A stretch of 64,000 nucleotides of DNA, from the NCBI RefSeq assembly GCF_027244095.1, contig NC_069659.1, positions 45,062,001 to 45,126,000 of the forward strand, given 5' to 3'. The DNA comes from Hemicordylus capensis (lineage: Eukaryota; Chordata; Lepidosauria; Squamata; Cordylidae). Both the position numbers and the translations under genes were made by a program. A model generated the notes under the pieces. That model saw only the letters and a program-made list of their open reading frames with translations. It searched no databases and was not told the origin of the DNA. The first letter of the stretch is position 1; each line of letters opens with the position of its first letter. Below are positions 11,421 through 23,717 of this stretch, in pieces.

Positions 11421-12231
11421 GTGAGAAAGGACTCACAGTTGACCTGTGTACAGCTGACAGTGTCCCGACAGGATTAAGTTGTAGAGCTACCACTTCTAGA
11501 TGAATTCTGTAAAGAGCAGTGTGCCCAGGATCGGGTTTTACCCTAGTTGTCTGGAGGAGTAATTTAAGAAATTGTCAAGGGTAGGTCAAATTTATATACA
11601 AGGAGGAACATCATGCATCTTTGGACCAGCATGTCGATCTACTTGCTGCTCCCCCCACCCCAACTTTACTGCATCTGCTACTTTGATTTATACCCATCCC
11701 ACACTGGAATCCTCAAGAATCACCGTGGGTGGAAGAGGAGAAGGTCTACCTGTGGCAGTAAAGACTGGAACGAGATAACTCCAAGAGCAGGCAAACAGGA
11801 CTGAGCCGTGTAGGAATCCTGGTAAGCCTGCTTGACTGCATTCTGCCACCAGTCCATTCTTTGGTCATCTGTGTGGCCAAAGTGCAGTTAGGTACTGTTA
11901 CAAATGATAACTCATCTCCTTCACTCCTTTGAAGAAAAGGCATAGTGACTTCCTTCTCAAGGAAAGCCTCCACATCCATTCTACCTACAGGAAATAACCA
12001 GTTATCCCTATCTCAGATCAAGGAGATTAGCAGCCTGATTCTCAGTATGTGTGCTGTGATGTCTATTTGCACTGCTGAAGCAATATCCCCAGTCCAGATT
12101 TTACCAGGATACTGTGGGCATGGGACCCGCACTTCAGTGAGGATCCCACAGGCTACATAAAGGTTGTGAACTGACCCATGTTCCTCATGTTATATAGACA
12201 TGAGCAGAGGGAGGACAGAAGTATTTCAGCT

Positions 12232-12752
12232 CAGTGACAGAGCCACCATGGGGCAAATGGGTTCAAAGAGCCAGGGCTGCACCCAATCGGGGGTCGCAAG
12301 TGCGGCCCCAGACACATGCCCCCCCCCCACGTCTGACATCAGACACGAGGGCGTTATTTTGGTCCCAAACGGGGCCGCGCAGCCCTGTTTGGAGCCAAAA
12401 TCAGCCCACGCTGCGTTGGCAGTGTGGCCAGAGCGATTCTCCCTGCCTTAATGGCAGGGATTACTGCTCCTGGTCCTGCTGTCAACGCAGCGGGGCCAAT
12501 CAATCTCCCTCCCCAACGGGGCCACCCACTTAGGAGAGAGATTGGCCCACACTGCTCAAAGCAGCACAGGCCAATCTCCTTTCTAAATGGGGCAATGTGG
12601 CCCCATTTGGAAGGGAGACCACGCCCCCAAGCCCACTGTCAGACGCAGGGGTATAGCTAGCTGGGCGTGTCTGATGTCAGACGTGTGGGGTGGGGCCAGG
12701 GGGCTGCAGAGGCGGCCGCACACGGGCCACCGCCAGCCTGGCTCTGCTCCTG
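12232..12752. mobile_element. hAT-type MITE, perfect 8-bp duplication
   Basis: The 521-bp element starts CAGTGACAGAGCCACC and ends AGCCTGGCTCTGCTCCTG. Both sides carry TTTCAGCT (12224-12231 and 12753-12760). The GC-rich body contains repeated GGGGCCA-type and TCTGACATCAGAC foldbacks. It is the same family as 17566-17880 and 33575-34134. Confidence 0.9.
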
Positions 12753-13455
12753 TTTCAGCTTATTCTAAAGTGCTAGCACAGCAGAAAGTGTTTCTAGGTG
12801 GTCCGGAAGACAAGAAGGAACATTGAGAAATGAACATGGTGAAGGATGTTTCCCAGAGCCAGAGGCCACATCAAAACTCAGCTCCTCCTGCACACCAATG
12901 CAGCTGTACTAAACATAGGAGGTGAAGAGACAGGGAAAGTATTGCTAGGTGGACATTGCTAGGATTATGCATGACCCCTGTCAGTAAAACATCAGATAGT
13001 CACAGCTCTGCTACTCAGGGCCAATTGGTTCAGTACAGTTACAGAGCAGGAAATGTTGAGGTGTAATTACAGAGTTTTTAAAAAGGAGCCTCCCTAGGTT
13101 GAACCCGATCCAACAGACCAGACGACTGGTCGGTTAGACCGAACCAGTTTGCTGATCAGTGGTTCGGGTTGCATTTGGTTCTAATATGAGCTGAAACACC
13201 CAAAACAGTTCCATGCACAACCCTACCCATAATAGACTGGGAACTCCCTCCTACTGCATCTTCAAATCTGTGTGGACTAGTTATTCACTGGTCATCTGCA
13301 TAGGCTGGTCATTTGACCCTGTAAATGAGAATCCTGCGTGGCTCAAGTTAAAGCTGGGGTGGCTGCAAAAATCAAACTTCACCTAGGGCCAGCTCTGACC
13401 CTGCCACCTGTTATTACTCACCTGAGTAATAAAAAAAATATGTTGCAAGCTTCAA

Positions 13456-13640
13456 AAAAGAGTCAGCATGGTATAGAATGATGGATTAGGACTAGGAAGA
13501 CGCAAGTTCAAATCTCCATGCAGCCCAAAACTCACGGGGTAACTCTAGGCCCACCACTACTCTCTCAGCCTAACCTACCTCACAGGGTTGCTGTGAAGCT
13601 AAACATAACGTCCACTACATTGGGCTCCTTGGTTGAAAAT
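13456..13640 (+). repeat. tRNA-derived SINE of a second type
   Basis: It contains AGTCAGCATGGTATAGAATG, GACTAGGA, a box-B-like CAAGTTCAAATCTCC, then CTCTCTCAGCCTAACCTACC and TCACAGGGTTGCTGTGA. This word order is that of a common squamate tRNA-derived SINE as I recall it. Its 3' end fades after 13610. Confidence 0.65.
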
Positions 13641-13805
13641 GGATGGTTTCATGATATAAGCTCTTTCTTCAGCCTGTGGCTTGAGACTGTTGCTTCATTC
13701 ATAAGAACCAGTTTGCTCTGAAAGGATCTTCTGGCACTGCCAACATAGCATGAGGCAGCTAGTGGGCAGATGGCCCCCCTTGGGGGGAAGCTGAGGAATT
13801 ATATT

Positions 13806-14093
13806 TAGGGATGTGCATGATCCAAGGTTCATGCACTGGTCCGGCACTTCAGGGACAGGAGTGGTGAGCAGGAGCTTTTAAAAATGAGGAGAGCAGGTCC
13901 TTACCTGTTCCCTGCTGCTGCTGTGCTTGCCCCAAGAATCCATGTACAGTGCCAGCATGCACACGGCGTCCACACATGTGCAGACGCCCTTTGCATGTTC
14001 ATAATGGTGTTTCTGACCATGCAAATGGTGTCCACACATGTGCGGATGCCATGTGCATGCTGGCGCCATGTGTGGGTTCTTGGGACAAGTGGG
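13806..14093. mobile_element. hAT-like left terminus with a long hairpin
   Basis: It begins TAGGGATGTGCATGATCC, the terminus of the window's hAT-like family. At 13927-14093 lies a foldback: arms of about 73 bases (CCCAAGAATCC... and ...GGGTTCTTGGG) containing CCAGCATGCACACGGCGTCC and its imperfect inverse, with a loop of about 20 bases. No right terminus is found. Confidence 0.5.
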
Positions 14094-14334
14094 AGCATGC
14101 AGTATGCAGGGGGCAAATGCCTAGGTGGGGCTCTGGTCTTCACCGATTCGATAGCAGATTTACCCAAATGGCTTATTCACTCCCAGAAAGTTCTGGGTAA
14201 GGTATAAGATACTGAACACAACTGAGCCTCACAATGTAAAATAAGAGTTCAAATTAAAAATGGAACTATTGCAGGACTGGACTTGAAATTCTCTGGGCAG
14301 TTTCCTCAGCACAAACTAGGAAAAAAGAAAGGAG

Positions 14335-14500
14335 CACTTGTGCTGTTGAGTCAGTGTTGACTCCTAGCGATCACATTCCATGTGATTTTCTTGGTAGAAT
14401 ACAGGAGTGGTTTATTAGTGCCTCCTCCTGCAAAGTATGAGATAATGCCTTTCAACACCTCCCCCTATATCACTGCTGCCCAATATAGGTGACTACAAAT
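14335..14500 (-). repeat. Sauria SINE, reverse orientation
   Basis: Read on the plus strand it shows GTTGAGTCAGTGTTGACTCC, GTAGAATACAGGAGTGG, CTCCTCCTGCAAAGTATGAG and GCTGCCCAATATAGG. This is the complement of the Sauria SINE 3' half with its BovB-like tail. The tRNA-like head is missing. Confidence 0.8.
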
Positions 14501-14960
14501 ATATTTACTAGGCATAGAGGCGAGTCTCACTATTAGTGAGACCCGCCTCTAAAGGGTCTAGTACTCTAGGCAAGCTGCTTCCCCACTGCACCTGATCAGC
14601 ACAAACTAAATTTTACATAATTCAGGGGCTATTGAAAGAATCAAAACTGAGGATCCAGCTAGACATATTAAGTTTATCACATTTTTATCCTTGTGATCTT
14701 AAAGAAAACAAACAGCTAGCAGGGAAGTTGTTTTTCCTCTTTCCTTGATTCCACACAACCAAAAATTGGGAGCACACACAGCTCCCAAACCCGGGTAGAA
14801 CACAGTTTTTGATAGTGTGAATAACCTCGTATTCTGTTTCACAGAGATATAGATTTCTCTCTCTCATCCACACACAAGTTTATCCTATTGTTACATGCCT
14901 ATATACATTCCTATAACAAATATGGGTCCACCCCAGCATCTCACATTTGTATTCCCTAGC

Positions 14961-15382
14961 CAGGGGTGTAACTATAATAGGGCAAGGGGATACAGTTGTC
15001 TGGGGGCCCACTGCCCTGGGGGGGCCCCCAGAGGCAGGTCACATGACTGACTCCCCCAGCTACGCACCCGCCCAGGCTTCCTTCAGATGTATTCATCCTC
15101 CGAAATTGATGTGAGTGTTAAGACCTGGAGCTACCAGAACAGCATGTCTTTCTCTAGAAACATTAAATGACTTGCATTGTCCACAATTTACAAAACCTTT
15201 TAAAAAATAATTTAGGATGATGTTCTATTGTGGCACATCAGAGAGAGAGAGAATTTACTATGCTTTTTGTTACCACTATTCAGTCTCATTTAAGATTTCT
15301 TTACTTCATGAGCTGAGCTTCGGGGGGGGGGGGCATTTTAAAATCTTGTCTCTGGGCCCACTCCAACCTTGCTAGGCCCCTG
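14961..15382. mobile_element. hAT-type MITE, 7/8 target duplication
   Basis: It starts CAGGGGTGTAACTATAATAG and ends CCTTGCTAGGCCCCTG. The flanks are TCCCTAGC (14953-14960) and GCCCTAGC (15383-15390). A G-run (15318-15331) and a GAGAGAGAG run are internal. The ending CACTCCAACCTTG also occurs at the end of the related element 53776-54204. Confidence 0.82.
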
Positions 15383-15699
15383 GCCCTAGCCCAGGAGTTC
15401 TCAGCCTTGGCTCCCTAGAACTCCTATCATCCCCAGCCACTGCTCTCAAACTCTATGCATTCCACTTGATGTATGCAGAGATCATACCTGTACAGCTGTA
15501 CAGATGTGGGACTCTTTTGTGCCATTGGGAACCCTGCTTTGCTAGGGCTCCTTGACAGTTCCTGTCCCACTAAAACACTCATTTAAATCCTTCAGTGTGA
15601 GAGAACTAAAGGGCTCGAGGGCAGAATAGAATCAAGCACCAGTGGGACTCAAGAGAAAAGATCTTGGGTCACTTTTGAAACAAAGCTCCATTCGTTTGT

Positions 15700-17055
15700 C
15701 TTCTTTTCAAACTCCACTTTATTATTAAAGATGTGAAGAACAAAATATACAGGAATTCTGAACCAAGCAGGCGAGATATTATTGGAGCTTACAGTACATT
15801 TTAAAAAAAGTTCTCATCTTAAAACATTCTGTACAAGTAACAAAATATCACCCCGAAACTACACGGATTAATGTGGTACAAAATATTAGTACGGGTTAAT
15901 TTCAAAAGATCCCTTGTATAACAAGTTGGCCAGTTACATGGGAATATAACGTACTTGTTGATAAGCATGACCATCTAGTTAGTTATTGTGATAGTGGCTT
16001 GCATACCACAGAATGGGTGAATATGTGCTCACTATTCCCACATCACTTTAAGCCCCATAGACATGGCTTGTAAAAGCCTCTGTGTCTCCTAAGTAGCACA
16101 TCCTTTCACTCCTGCTGCTACTCCCATTGGGAATACACTCCCACTTAGTAGGCATGGAGCCTCTCCACCTTCACAAGCTGCGCTGGTGGGGTTTAAATTG
16201 CCACAGAAGCAGCGAGCACACCTGCCACATAGACAAACAGCTCATGTTGCACTATGTGAGCCAGCATATTTAAGTCAAGAGGAGAAGAAAAGTGTTAATA
16301 CAACTGTCCATTTAATAGATTTCAAAGAAAATTCTTCTACTATTTAAGTCTGGTTGTTTGAACAGCTTTCCCAAGCAAGTTACACACAAAATATCACAAG
16401 GGATGGACCCAGTATCACAAGGAAGTGTACACAATATTGCAAAGTTATCAGTGATCAGTTGAGAGAGGTAGTAATGAATCCAGTGTCATACGTGAAGATC
16501 ACCAATCACCACCATGAGCAGACTAACTCCATGCAAGTCAACATTCTCTAGGTGGACATATATTCGTTCCTAGATAGAGTTGCTTGTGTCCTATATACTT
16601 AAGCAGGTGACAGATCTATTAAAATACTTCACACATTGCCGCAGAAAGAGCTGACACACAAAGCAGAGGGAAATGATAGTTTCAGCAATACTCTTGATGG
16701 TGCATTACATCTTGAAACATACTTGCTCCAGACAATTGCCTTTAAATTGGTTGATGTATTTGGAGACATTTCTACTGCTACTTCCGAGTGCAGCATACCC
16801 ATCCAATGGTGTTTTAACACAGACGTTTTAGAGCACAGAGCAGAGTAAGTAAACCATTCATTCCCCCTCTTGCAGGTATTATATCTGCTGTATTTGAAAT
16901 GAGGGCGAAAGAAAGCACTCTGCAGAAGAGAAGGAAATTAATGAAGGCTCTCCAGAACTTACATACAAGTTAAATAACAAGACATTGCATTATCCAAAAA
17001 AAAAAAAAAAGTAGACTTCAAGGAGGACAGTTGGTAGGACACTGTTGTTGTTGTT
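15700..17055 (-). other. UPK1B: UPK1B 3' UTR
   Basis: Sequence of single-copy character directly after the UPK1B stop codon, running to an AATAAA on the minus strand at 15718-15723. No repeat interrupts it apart from a short (TTG)n at 17044-17056 and a poly(A) run near 17000. Confidence 0.65.
15718..15723 (-). terminator. UPK1B poly(A) signal AATAAA
   Basis: AATAAA is read on the minus strand (tttatt on the plus strand), about 1.33 kb after the stop codon, at the end of the non-repetitive stretch. A hAT element begins immediately beyond at 15382. Confidence 0.6.
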
Positions 17056-17106
17056 TTAATATTCAATTCTGCTCCAGTAGAACATGGTGCAAAGAAGGAC
17101 CCAGGT
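17056..17106 (-). CDS. UPK1B: UPK1B last coding exon (residues 245-260 plus stop)
   Basis: 51 bp, acceptor TTTTTCCTCTTTTCAG. Encodes TWVLLCTMFYWSRIEY and TAA. The C-terminal MFYWSRIEY is the family signature; TWVLLC replaces human FWVLLG by recall. Confidence 0.95.
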   Translation of the reverse strand, partial: TWVLLCTMFYWSRIEY

Positions 17107-20100
17107 CTGAAAAGAGGAAAAACATTCTTGAATGGTCACACATTTTGTCATTGCAACATCTTTGTTACACATTTTGTCCAGGATTTCCACCCAGAACTCC
17201 ACCAACCAGCAGGATAGCCTGAAGCAAGTCTGTACAAACAACATAATTATGCAGAGTGGAATTACTCTGGGCTGCCTAGGCTATGGTCAACTAGAGTTCC
17301 AGTTTTTCTAGGATGTTTTACCACCATGGAGAAATGCTAGCAAAAGATAATGTGCTGGAATAAATCAGTAAATGCATGCAGATTCCGTAAGTGGCTGCTC
17401 TGCCACTAACTCCATTTGCTCAGTTTTTGTTCTTGTGCACACAAATGCAACATTCCACAGCATGGGTATGCCAGCCATTGAGTCACACAACAATGTAATA
17501 ACCCCAAATACTGAAATAACTCTTGATCCTGGGGTTATATCTTAACTGATTAGTTTTGGGGCATTCAGTAGCATAGGGAGGCTGGTGGCAGCCCGTGTGC
17601 GGCCACTGCCACTGCCGCAGCCCCTGGCCCCACCCCCACACCTGACATCAGACGCAGAGGCCTGGCTAGCCACGCCCCCGCACCTGATGTCAGATACAGG
17701 GGCGTGGTCTCCCTCCCAAACGGGGCTGCACGGCCCTGTTTGGAAAGGAGATCGACCTGATCTCTCTCCTAAACAGGGCCACACAACCCCATTTGGGAAG
17801 GAGAGCAGTCGGCCCCGCTGTGTTGGCAGTGAGACTAGGAGTGGCTCTCCCTGCCATCCCCCCCTGCCTCCCCAAAAAGGTTCTGTATGATATTTTAAAT
17901 TTAGATACTTACTGCCCAACAGAGAATGGCAAATCCAAACCAGGCAACACCCCAGGCATGTCTGTTCATTGGGTCAGCAATTGTTGCATAGCAGCCCTGA
18001 GGAATCAGATGGAAAAAGAGGGGGAAAGAGAGTCCATTATAGGGAGCCCAGCAATACTGCTTCTTCCAACATGAGCCCATTTGACTGTTATGATCAGCTA
18101 ATGAGGCCCTCCTGCATGCCCTATTATGGTCAGATATGAGATTTACAGGACCACTCCAGAGCCACTTTTCTCTAGCTGTGCCTAGGTTATAGCACTCCCT
18201 GCCCACTCAGATCCATCTGACTTCCTCTCCTATGACCTTCTAGCAATTTTTAATAGCCTCTCTTTTCCAGCGAGCATTTGGCTTGCCAGTTGTCTTAATG
18301 TTACATGTCTGTTGTGTTTTTAGCTATTGTCCACCTGTTGTCTCTTTGCTATGCTTTATTGTTGCAAGTCACTTTAAGTGCCTTTGTGCAATTGCAAAGA
18401 TGGGATATAAGTGAGTATTATTTTATCTGGTATCTTATTTGGAATTGGAGAGCTTGGTTAACGGCTCTGGATTTTCAGTCTTTGAACAACATTCAAGTGT
18501 TCTTTTGACAGTCACCTGGGCACAAGGAAAAAATAATTATAGCCCCCTACCACAGCATTACTACTAAGTTTGAATTTGTGCACACCTATGATCAAGGCTG
18601 AAGCCTGCCTCCAATTATTTCTTCTACTGAAAGACCAATTGAAAGATTCACAAATTGCAATCTATTGATATGGCAGGATGCCTCTTAGGCCCTCAAATAT
18701 CATCAAGTGCAACTATCCAAATGCAAGGAATCAATGCTCATGGGACAGCAGATATTTTTACTCACCCACCATCCAAATCTCCATTATCTTTAGATAAGTA
18801 ACCCAAAGATCATAGCCCTCTCCTATTCCCTATAAGCTGCGCATGAATTCAGTGAAGTCTTCCAGCCTTCATATGTTTCAAAGGCTGATATAGTAGGCAT
18901 AAATGATGAAATTACTAGGCTGATGTACCATGTTCCAGGCTCAGAAGCAAGATACCTCTGAACACCAGTTGCAAGGAGAGCAACAGCAGGAGAGTACAAC
19001 CTCAATTCCTGCCTGTAGGCTCCCAGTGGCATCTGGTGGGCCACTGTGTGAAACAGGATGCGGGACTAGATGAGCCTTGGGCCTGATCCAGCAGGGCTGT
19101 TCTTATGTCAGCTACAGTCAACAATATCAGATCAAGCACTCAATTTCAAATCAACAAACTAATAGTCCATCTTAGCTCTAGCTTGGCAAAATTAATTCTA
19201 GGTAGCAACAGAACTGCAGCACTGAACAAGTAGCACTCCAGAATTTGACAGATCAGAAGACCCATCTTGATAGCTTACATCCACTCAGGATTATCAGTGG
19301 TATTAAAATATATTTTAATACAATTTTTGTTAAAAATAACAATTTTTTTCATATACTGTACATTCACAGAAAATCAAACACATAAAAACCAATAGAATTA
19401 AGAACCGCACCAATGCTTTATGAAAAATGAAAAGAGGTTGCCGACTCCCACTGAAGCTATTCTGGGAGATCCCCCTCCCCCCCACAAAAACCAACCACCA
19501 CCACCCACATTCTCCATAATATGAAGCCATTAAAATATCCCAGATTGTTTTCAATAACCACCAGAGGGGAGAGATGCCAATTCCAGTGCATTCCAAACCA
19601 AATCTGAGGAAGCTGGCAACCCTAGCATCCCCAGGCACAGCTGGGAGAAATTTGTGTCTGAAACCTTGTAGAAGATGTTGCCAGTCAGTGTAGACAATCC
19701 TGGCATGTTGTATACTACTAGCAGTGTAGACAATACCAGATGGACCCACTGGTCTGACTCGGTATAATAGCTTCCTTTTCTATTTGCTTTTAAGTTGGCA
19801 CACAAAAATCATACTGAGACAGCAGCTTTCCAGAAAAGAAAGCTTCCATCTAGAAACAGTCATATAGGATGCTAAATGAATCTCCCTAGGAGCACGTTCC
19901 AAAAGCTCCAAGAAGGCCTCGTTTCCAATCAATCTTCTGTCAATGGTGGACACACAAGTAGAATCTCCAAGGCCAATCTCAACCTCCAGGCAGTTTCATA
20001 TGTGAAAAGGTGGTGCTTAAAAAGATGCCCCTGGTCCCAGAGGTGGCTCTTCCATGAAGCAGGGTGAGACACTCGCTTCAGGTGTGAGTGCAGGGAGGGG

Positions 20101-21691
20101 TGCAGGACAGAGCAGGTGCCAGACCCTCCCCCCCATGGGCTCCACCCCACTGTACACTGTCACCACCCTTCCTCATCTTGCTGGGACACACCATCCATTT
20201 CCCCCTTCTCAACCTGTTGGGATGCACCTTTTCTCACCCTCCACCCCACGGCTTGAACTAAGAGTGCCCTGACACTACTGCCTGGCTTGGCGGCATAGCC
20301 TGAGAGCACTTGCAAGCTGCTGCAGTGTGGCCCAAGAGTGCTGAGCAAAGGGAGAGGTGTCATCTTGTCCTCCACTTCAATCAGAAAAATGTCTTGGTCC
20401 ACCCTTGCCTGGTCCTAGCTAGTTTAGGGATATAGTCAGCACCTGCAAATATATATATAATTGTGCAGCCAGGCTAAGAGAGGTGTTGCATGCTGGACAG
20501 TAGAATTCTCTTCCCTTCAAACTAGAGCTGGTCTCATGTAGGAGAACTGGTTTTGTGGTAGCAAGCATGACTTGTCCCCTTTGCTGAGCAGGGTCCACCC
20601 AGGTTGCATATGAATGAGAGACTTAATGTGTGAGCACTCCAAGACAGAAGGTTCCAAGTTCCCTCCCTGGTATTTCCAAGATAGGGCTGAGAGAGATTCC
20701 TGCCTGCAACCTTGGAGAAGCCGCTGCCAGTCTGTGTAGATGACACTGAGCTAGGTGGGCCAATGACCTGACTCGGTATATGGCAGCTTCCTACGAGAGG
20801 CATTTCAAGACTACTGCAAAAGCAAGATCAAGAAGCAGTACTTACCATGTTGTGGTAATAGCCAGCCACTCCCAATCTGCAGCTGTCCACGTCGATTGCC
20901 TTTCCCAGGGTATCCATGACACAGCATTGGCGTGGCCAAGGAAAATCTGCATCTCTGTTTACCTTCCTAAAGAGAGAGGTATACATCTGCCAGTCTGTCG
21001 GGCCATTAACACCACAGCATTTATTCTGTGTTAGAAAGGTGAGAAAGTGTGGGTTAGGGCTACAGCAGTTTTATTATTTAAATACTTTTATTGAGCATCT
21101 TAATGGTCATTCAAAAATTACTGGAAACAAAAAGAAGCCTGGATCTCTCAGTAGATCCAGTTCACCTCCAGTTAAGACATCATGCATGTTATACAACTAA
21201 TGAAGTCATGTTAAATATCATAACCCTATTCAGGCATTACGTTATACAGGTGTCTGTATATATGTACATGTTTGTGCATTAATGACTGTACATGTGCTCA
21301 TTTTAAGAATGAATCCGAGTACAGGCTCCCTTAAATGCAAGGTACCAATAGGAACCACTGTATATATTTTGAATATACAGTATATGAACTGAACATGTAT
21401 GCAGATCTGAACTGCATGCACTGTACAGATTGTACATACATTGAACATTATATGCCAAGGTGTTCCCATACAGAAAATAAGATTGTTGAAGCATGGCTTT
21501 TAGTAAAGCTCAGCAGAACTGATAGACATTGTTAATACAGTTTTCATTTTCAAAGGGTAAGATATCCCCACCAAGATGAAGTGGACCTCTGCAGGCAACA
21601 CAGAAGGAAGGACAAATAATAACCACTAGAAACCCACCAGTAGCCTAACAAGAAGCAAAGGCTTTTTGCAAAACAGAAAAAGGATTGATTC

Positions 21692-21732
<41 letters not shown>

Positions 21733-23686
21733 CGGTCCAGCAGGAACCAATTATTTTAACACAGAGAATATGCATATGCAAGAGCACTAGCCATTGAATA
21801 CTTAGAAAACATCACAACAATGCAACTCAGGAGAGTAGCAAGGTTTGAGTGGGCTGTGAAACAACTGTGCCCATCACCTCCTTCCCTCCACCCCCATGTC
21901 TTTAAAAATGTAGTGTTTTATTGCTGCTTCTCTCACAGAGTAATCTTATATTGATTTAACTAAGAGTATATTCAGAAACAACTCAATTTTCTCCTTTCCC
22001 TCCCGTATCTTTTCCGACTCCACCCCCCATGGTCTCTACAGGATCCCAACTGGGCCAAACTTCTAAACAAAACATAAAAGATACTGGATAGATTACAACA
22101 CGTAGCAGCCAAGAATTGTGCAACCCCACAAATAATTCTTGCAGTGTTGGCAGCAAGAGAATAGAAGGCAAATGAATACAACTTGCACCAGGTGGGTGGG
22201 AGAGGGGTATTTGGATATACCACAACTATATCCCATGGATTCCTGACACAGAGCCTCATTGCCAGGGCTTGATAGCCTTATATCCACTGGTCTGGCTCCA
22301 CCCATCTCCTTCTTACTGGCTGGCTAGATGCTCAGGTTTGGTCCATCCCTCCTTCAGCCTGATTGACAGGCTCCACAGCCAGGGCAATGTTGAGCCAGCT
22401 ATTTCTCTGGCTGCTGGGCCTGTCAGGAGGGCAGCTGGGAGGGATGCTGCCTGACCCTCTTCCCCAAGGATGCATTGCTGTGAAACCCAAACAAGTCCTG
22501 CAGTCAGGAGGCTGGCATGCCAGGAAGTCAAGGAGGCGGGAGTGAGTGAGAAGTGAACTGTTGCCCAGCCTCTGGACCCATTCCCCTCAACGGCTTTGGG
22601 ATTGGGAGAGGTGTCTCACTTCTTCTATTGTAACTACCCCGCAATGCAAGAGTGGAAGTTACAGCCCGCTGCTAGATAGATTTATCTCATCACCTGCAAC
22701 ATGAGACGGTTCCATGTCCTCGTAACGCCGGCACTCTTCCAATTGTCATCATTGTTTTCAGGGTCTGGATTCTGGTATTTTTCTAGCATTTGTTTCAAGA
22801 AGAGATCGGGAGTAAGCTGAGCGGCAAAGAGAAGAGGGGAAATACAATCATTAGATTTCTTTCTGGAGAAGAATCTAGATTGGGAGGGAATAATCCACCC
22901 ACCCCAACAACATCTGTCAAGTGTGTCTATGCAGTTTTAGAACAGGGATTGTGAAAGTCTTCCTTCTAGTACAAAGTAGCCCACAGATGGCCCCCTCCCA
23001 AGTTTGGAACGACCTAATCAATAAAGTACAAGGGAATTATGACTGGGTAACCTTGCTTCTTCTGAAAAAGTGGCCCTGGAACAAGAAGTGAGACGGCCCC
23101 TGCCGCCACCTGTCTTCAAGGCCCGGCCACCCAATTGCTGCTATTGGACAGGCGGCAATGCTTTCTACTGACATCTACTGACAATGCTTTCTTTCTTTGC
23201 CAGGGTGCAATGCTGTCTACTGACATCACTGCCCCACCCCAGCAAGAACAGGTGCTGGTGCAATGATATAATTAGATGATGGCCTGGAAAAGGGAGGCCA
23301 GCCAGCAGCAGAAGGTGGGCCCGGAAAAGGGAGGCCAGTCGGTGGCAGAAGGTGGGCAACAGATGCCACCTGTGGAAGCCCACAGTGGGGAGTAGGGGTG
23401 GGAAAGTGCAACAGACAGCCCTCAGGCATCTGCCGCCTGTGTGCAGCCGCACCACCTGCCCTTATTATAGCTATGCTCTTGTCTCCAAAAGACTACTTGG
23501 GTCTTTTCAGTCATGGGACTTTGGTACTCCCTCCTGGAAGAGGTCCACCATGCTCCCTCCCTTAGCGTTAAGAAACTACTGAAGACATTTTTTTAGAGAG
23601 GCTTTTTAATATCTTATTCTCTGCTTTTATCTGGTAGGTTTCTTGGAGTTAAGCTTTTTACTGCAGTGCTAACATTTAATTTCAGT

Positions 23687-23717
<31 letters not shown>

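Larger units (their letters stand above)
10118..13225. mobile_element. Composite hAT-like element, TAGGG-TGTGCATG termini
   Basis: The left end TAGGGGTGTGCATGAACAG pairs with the right end CTGTTTT-rich CAAAACAGTTCCATGCACAA-CCCTA. Both subterminal regions are rich in GGTTCAG/GAACC words. At 3.1 kb it is inflated by internal insertions: a 5S-headed SINE, a MITE copy and a hAT element with its own target duplication. The flanking 8-mers (gctgatgc, cccataat) do not match, so these could be ends of two elements. Confidence 0.5.

Noticed and set aside
1245-17055. B4GALT4 exons between the two genes
   Set aside because: I looked for galactosyltransferase-like frames on both strands and recognised none.
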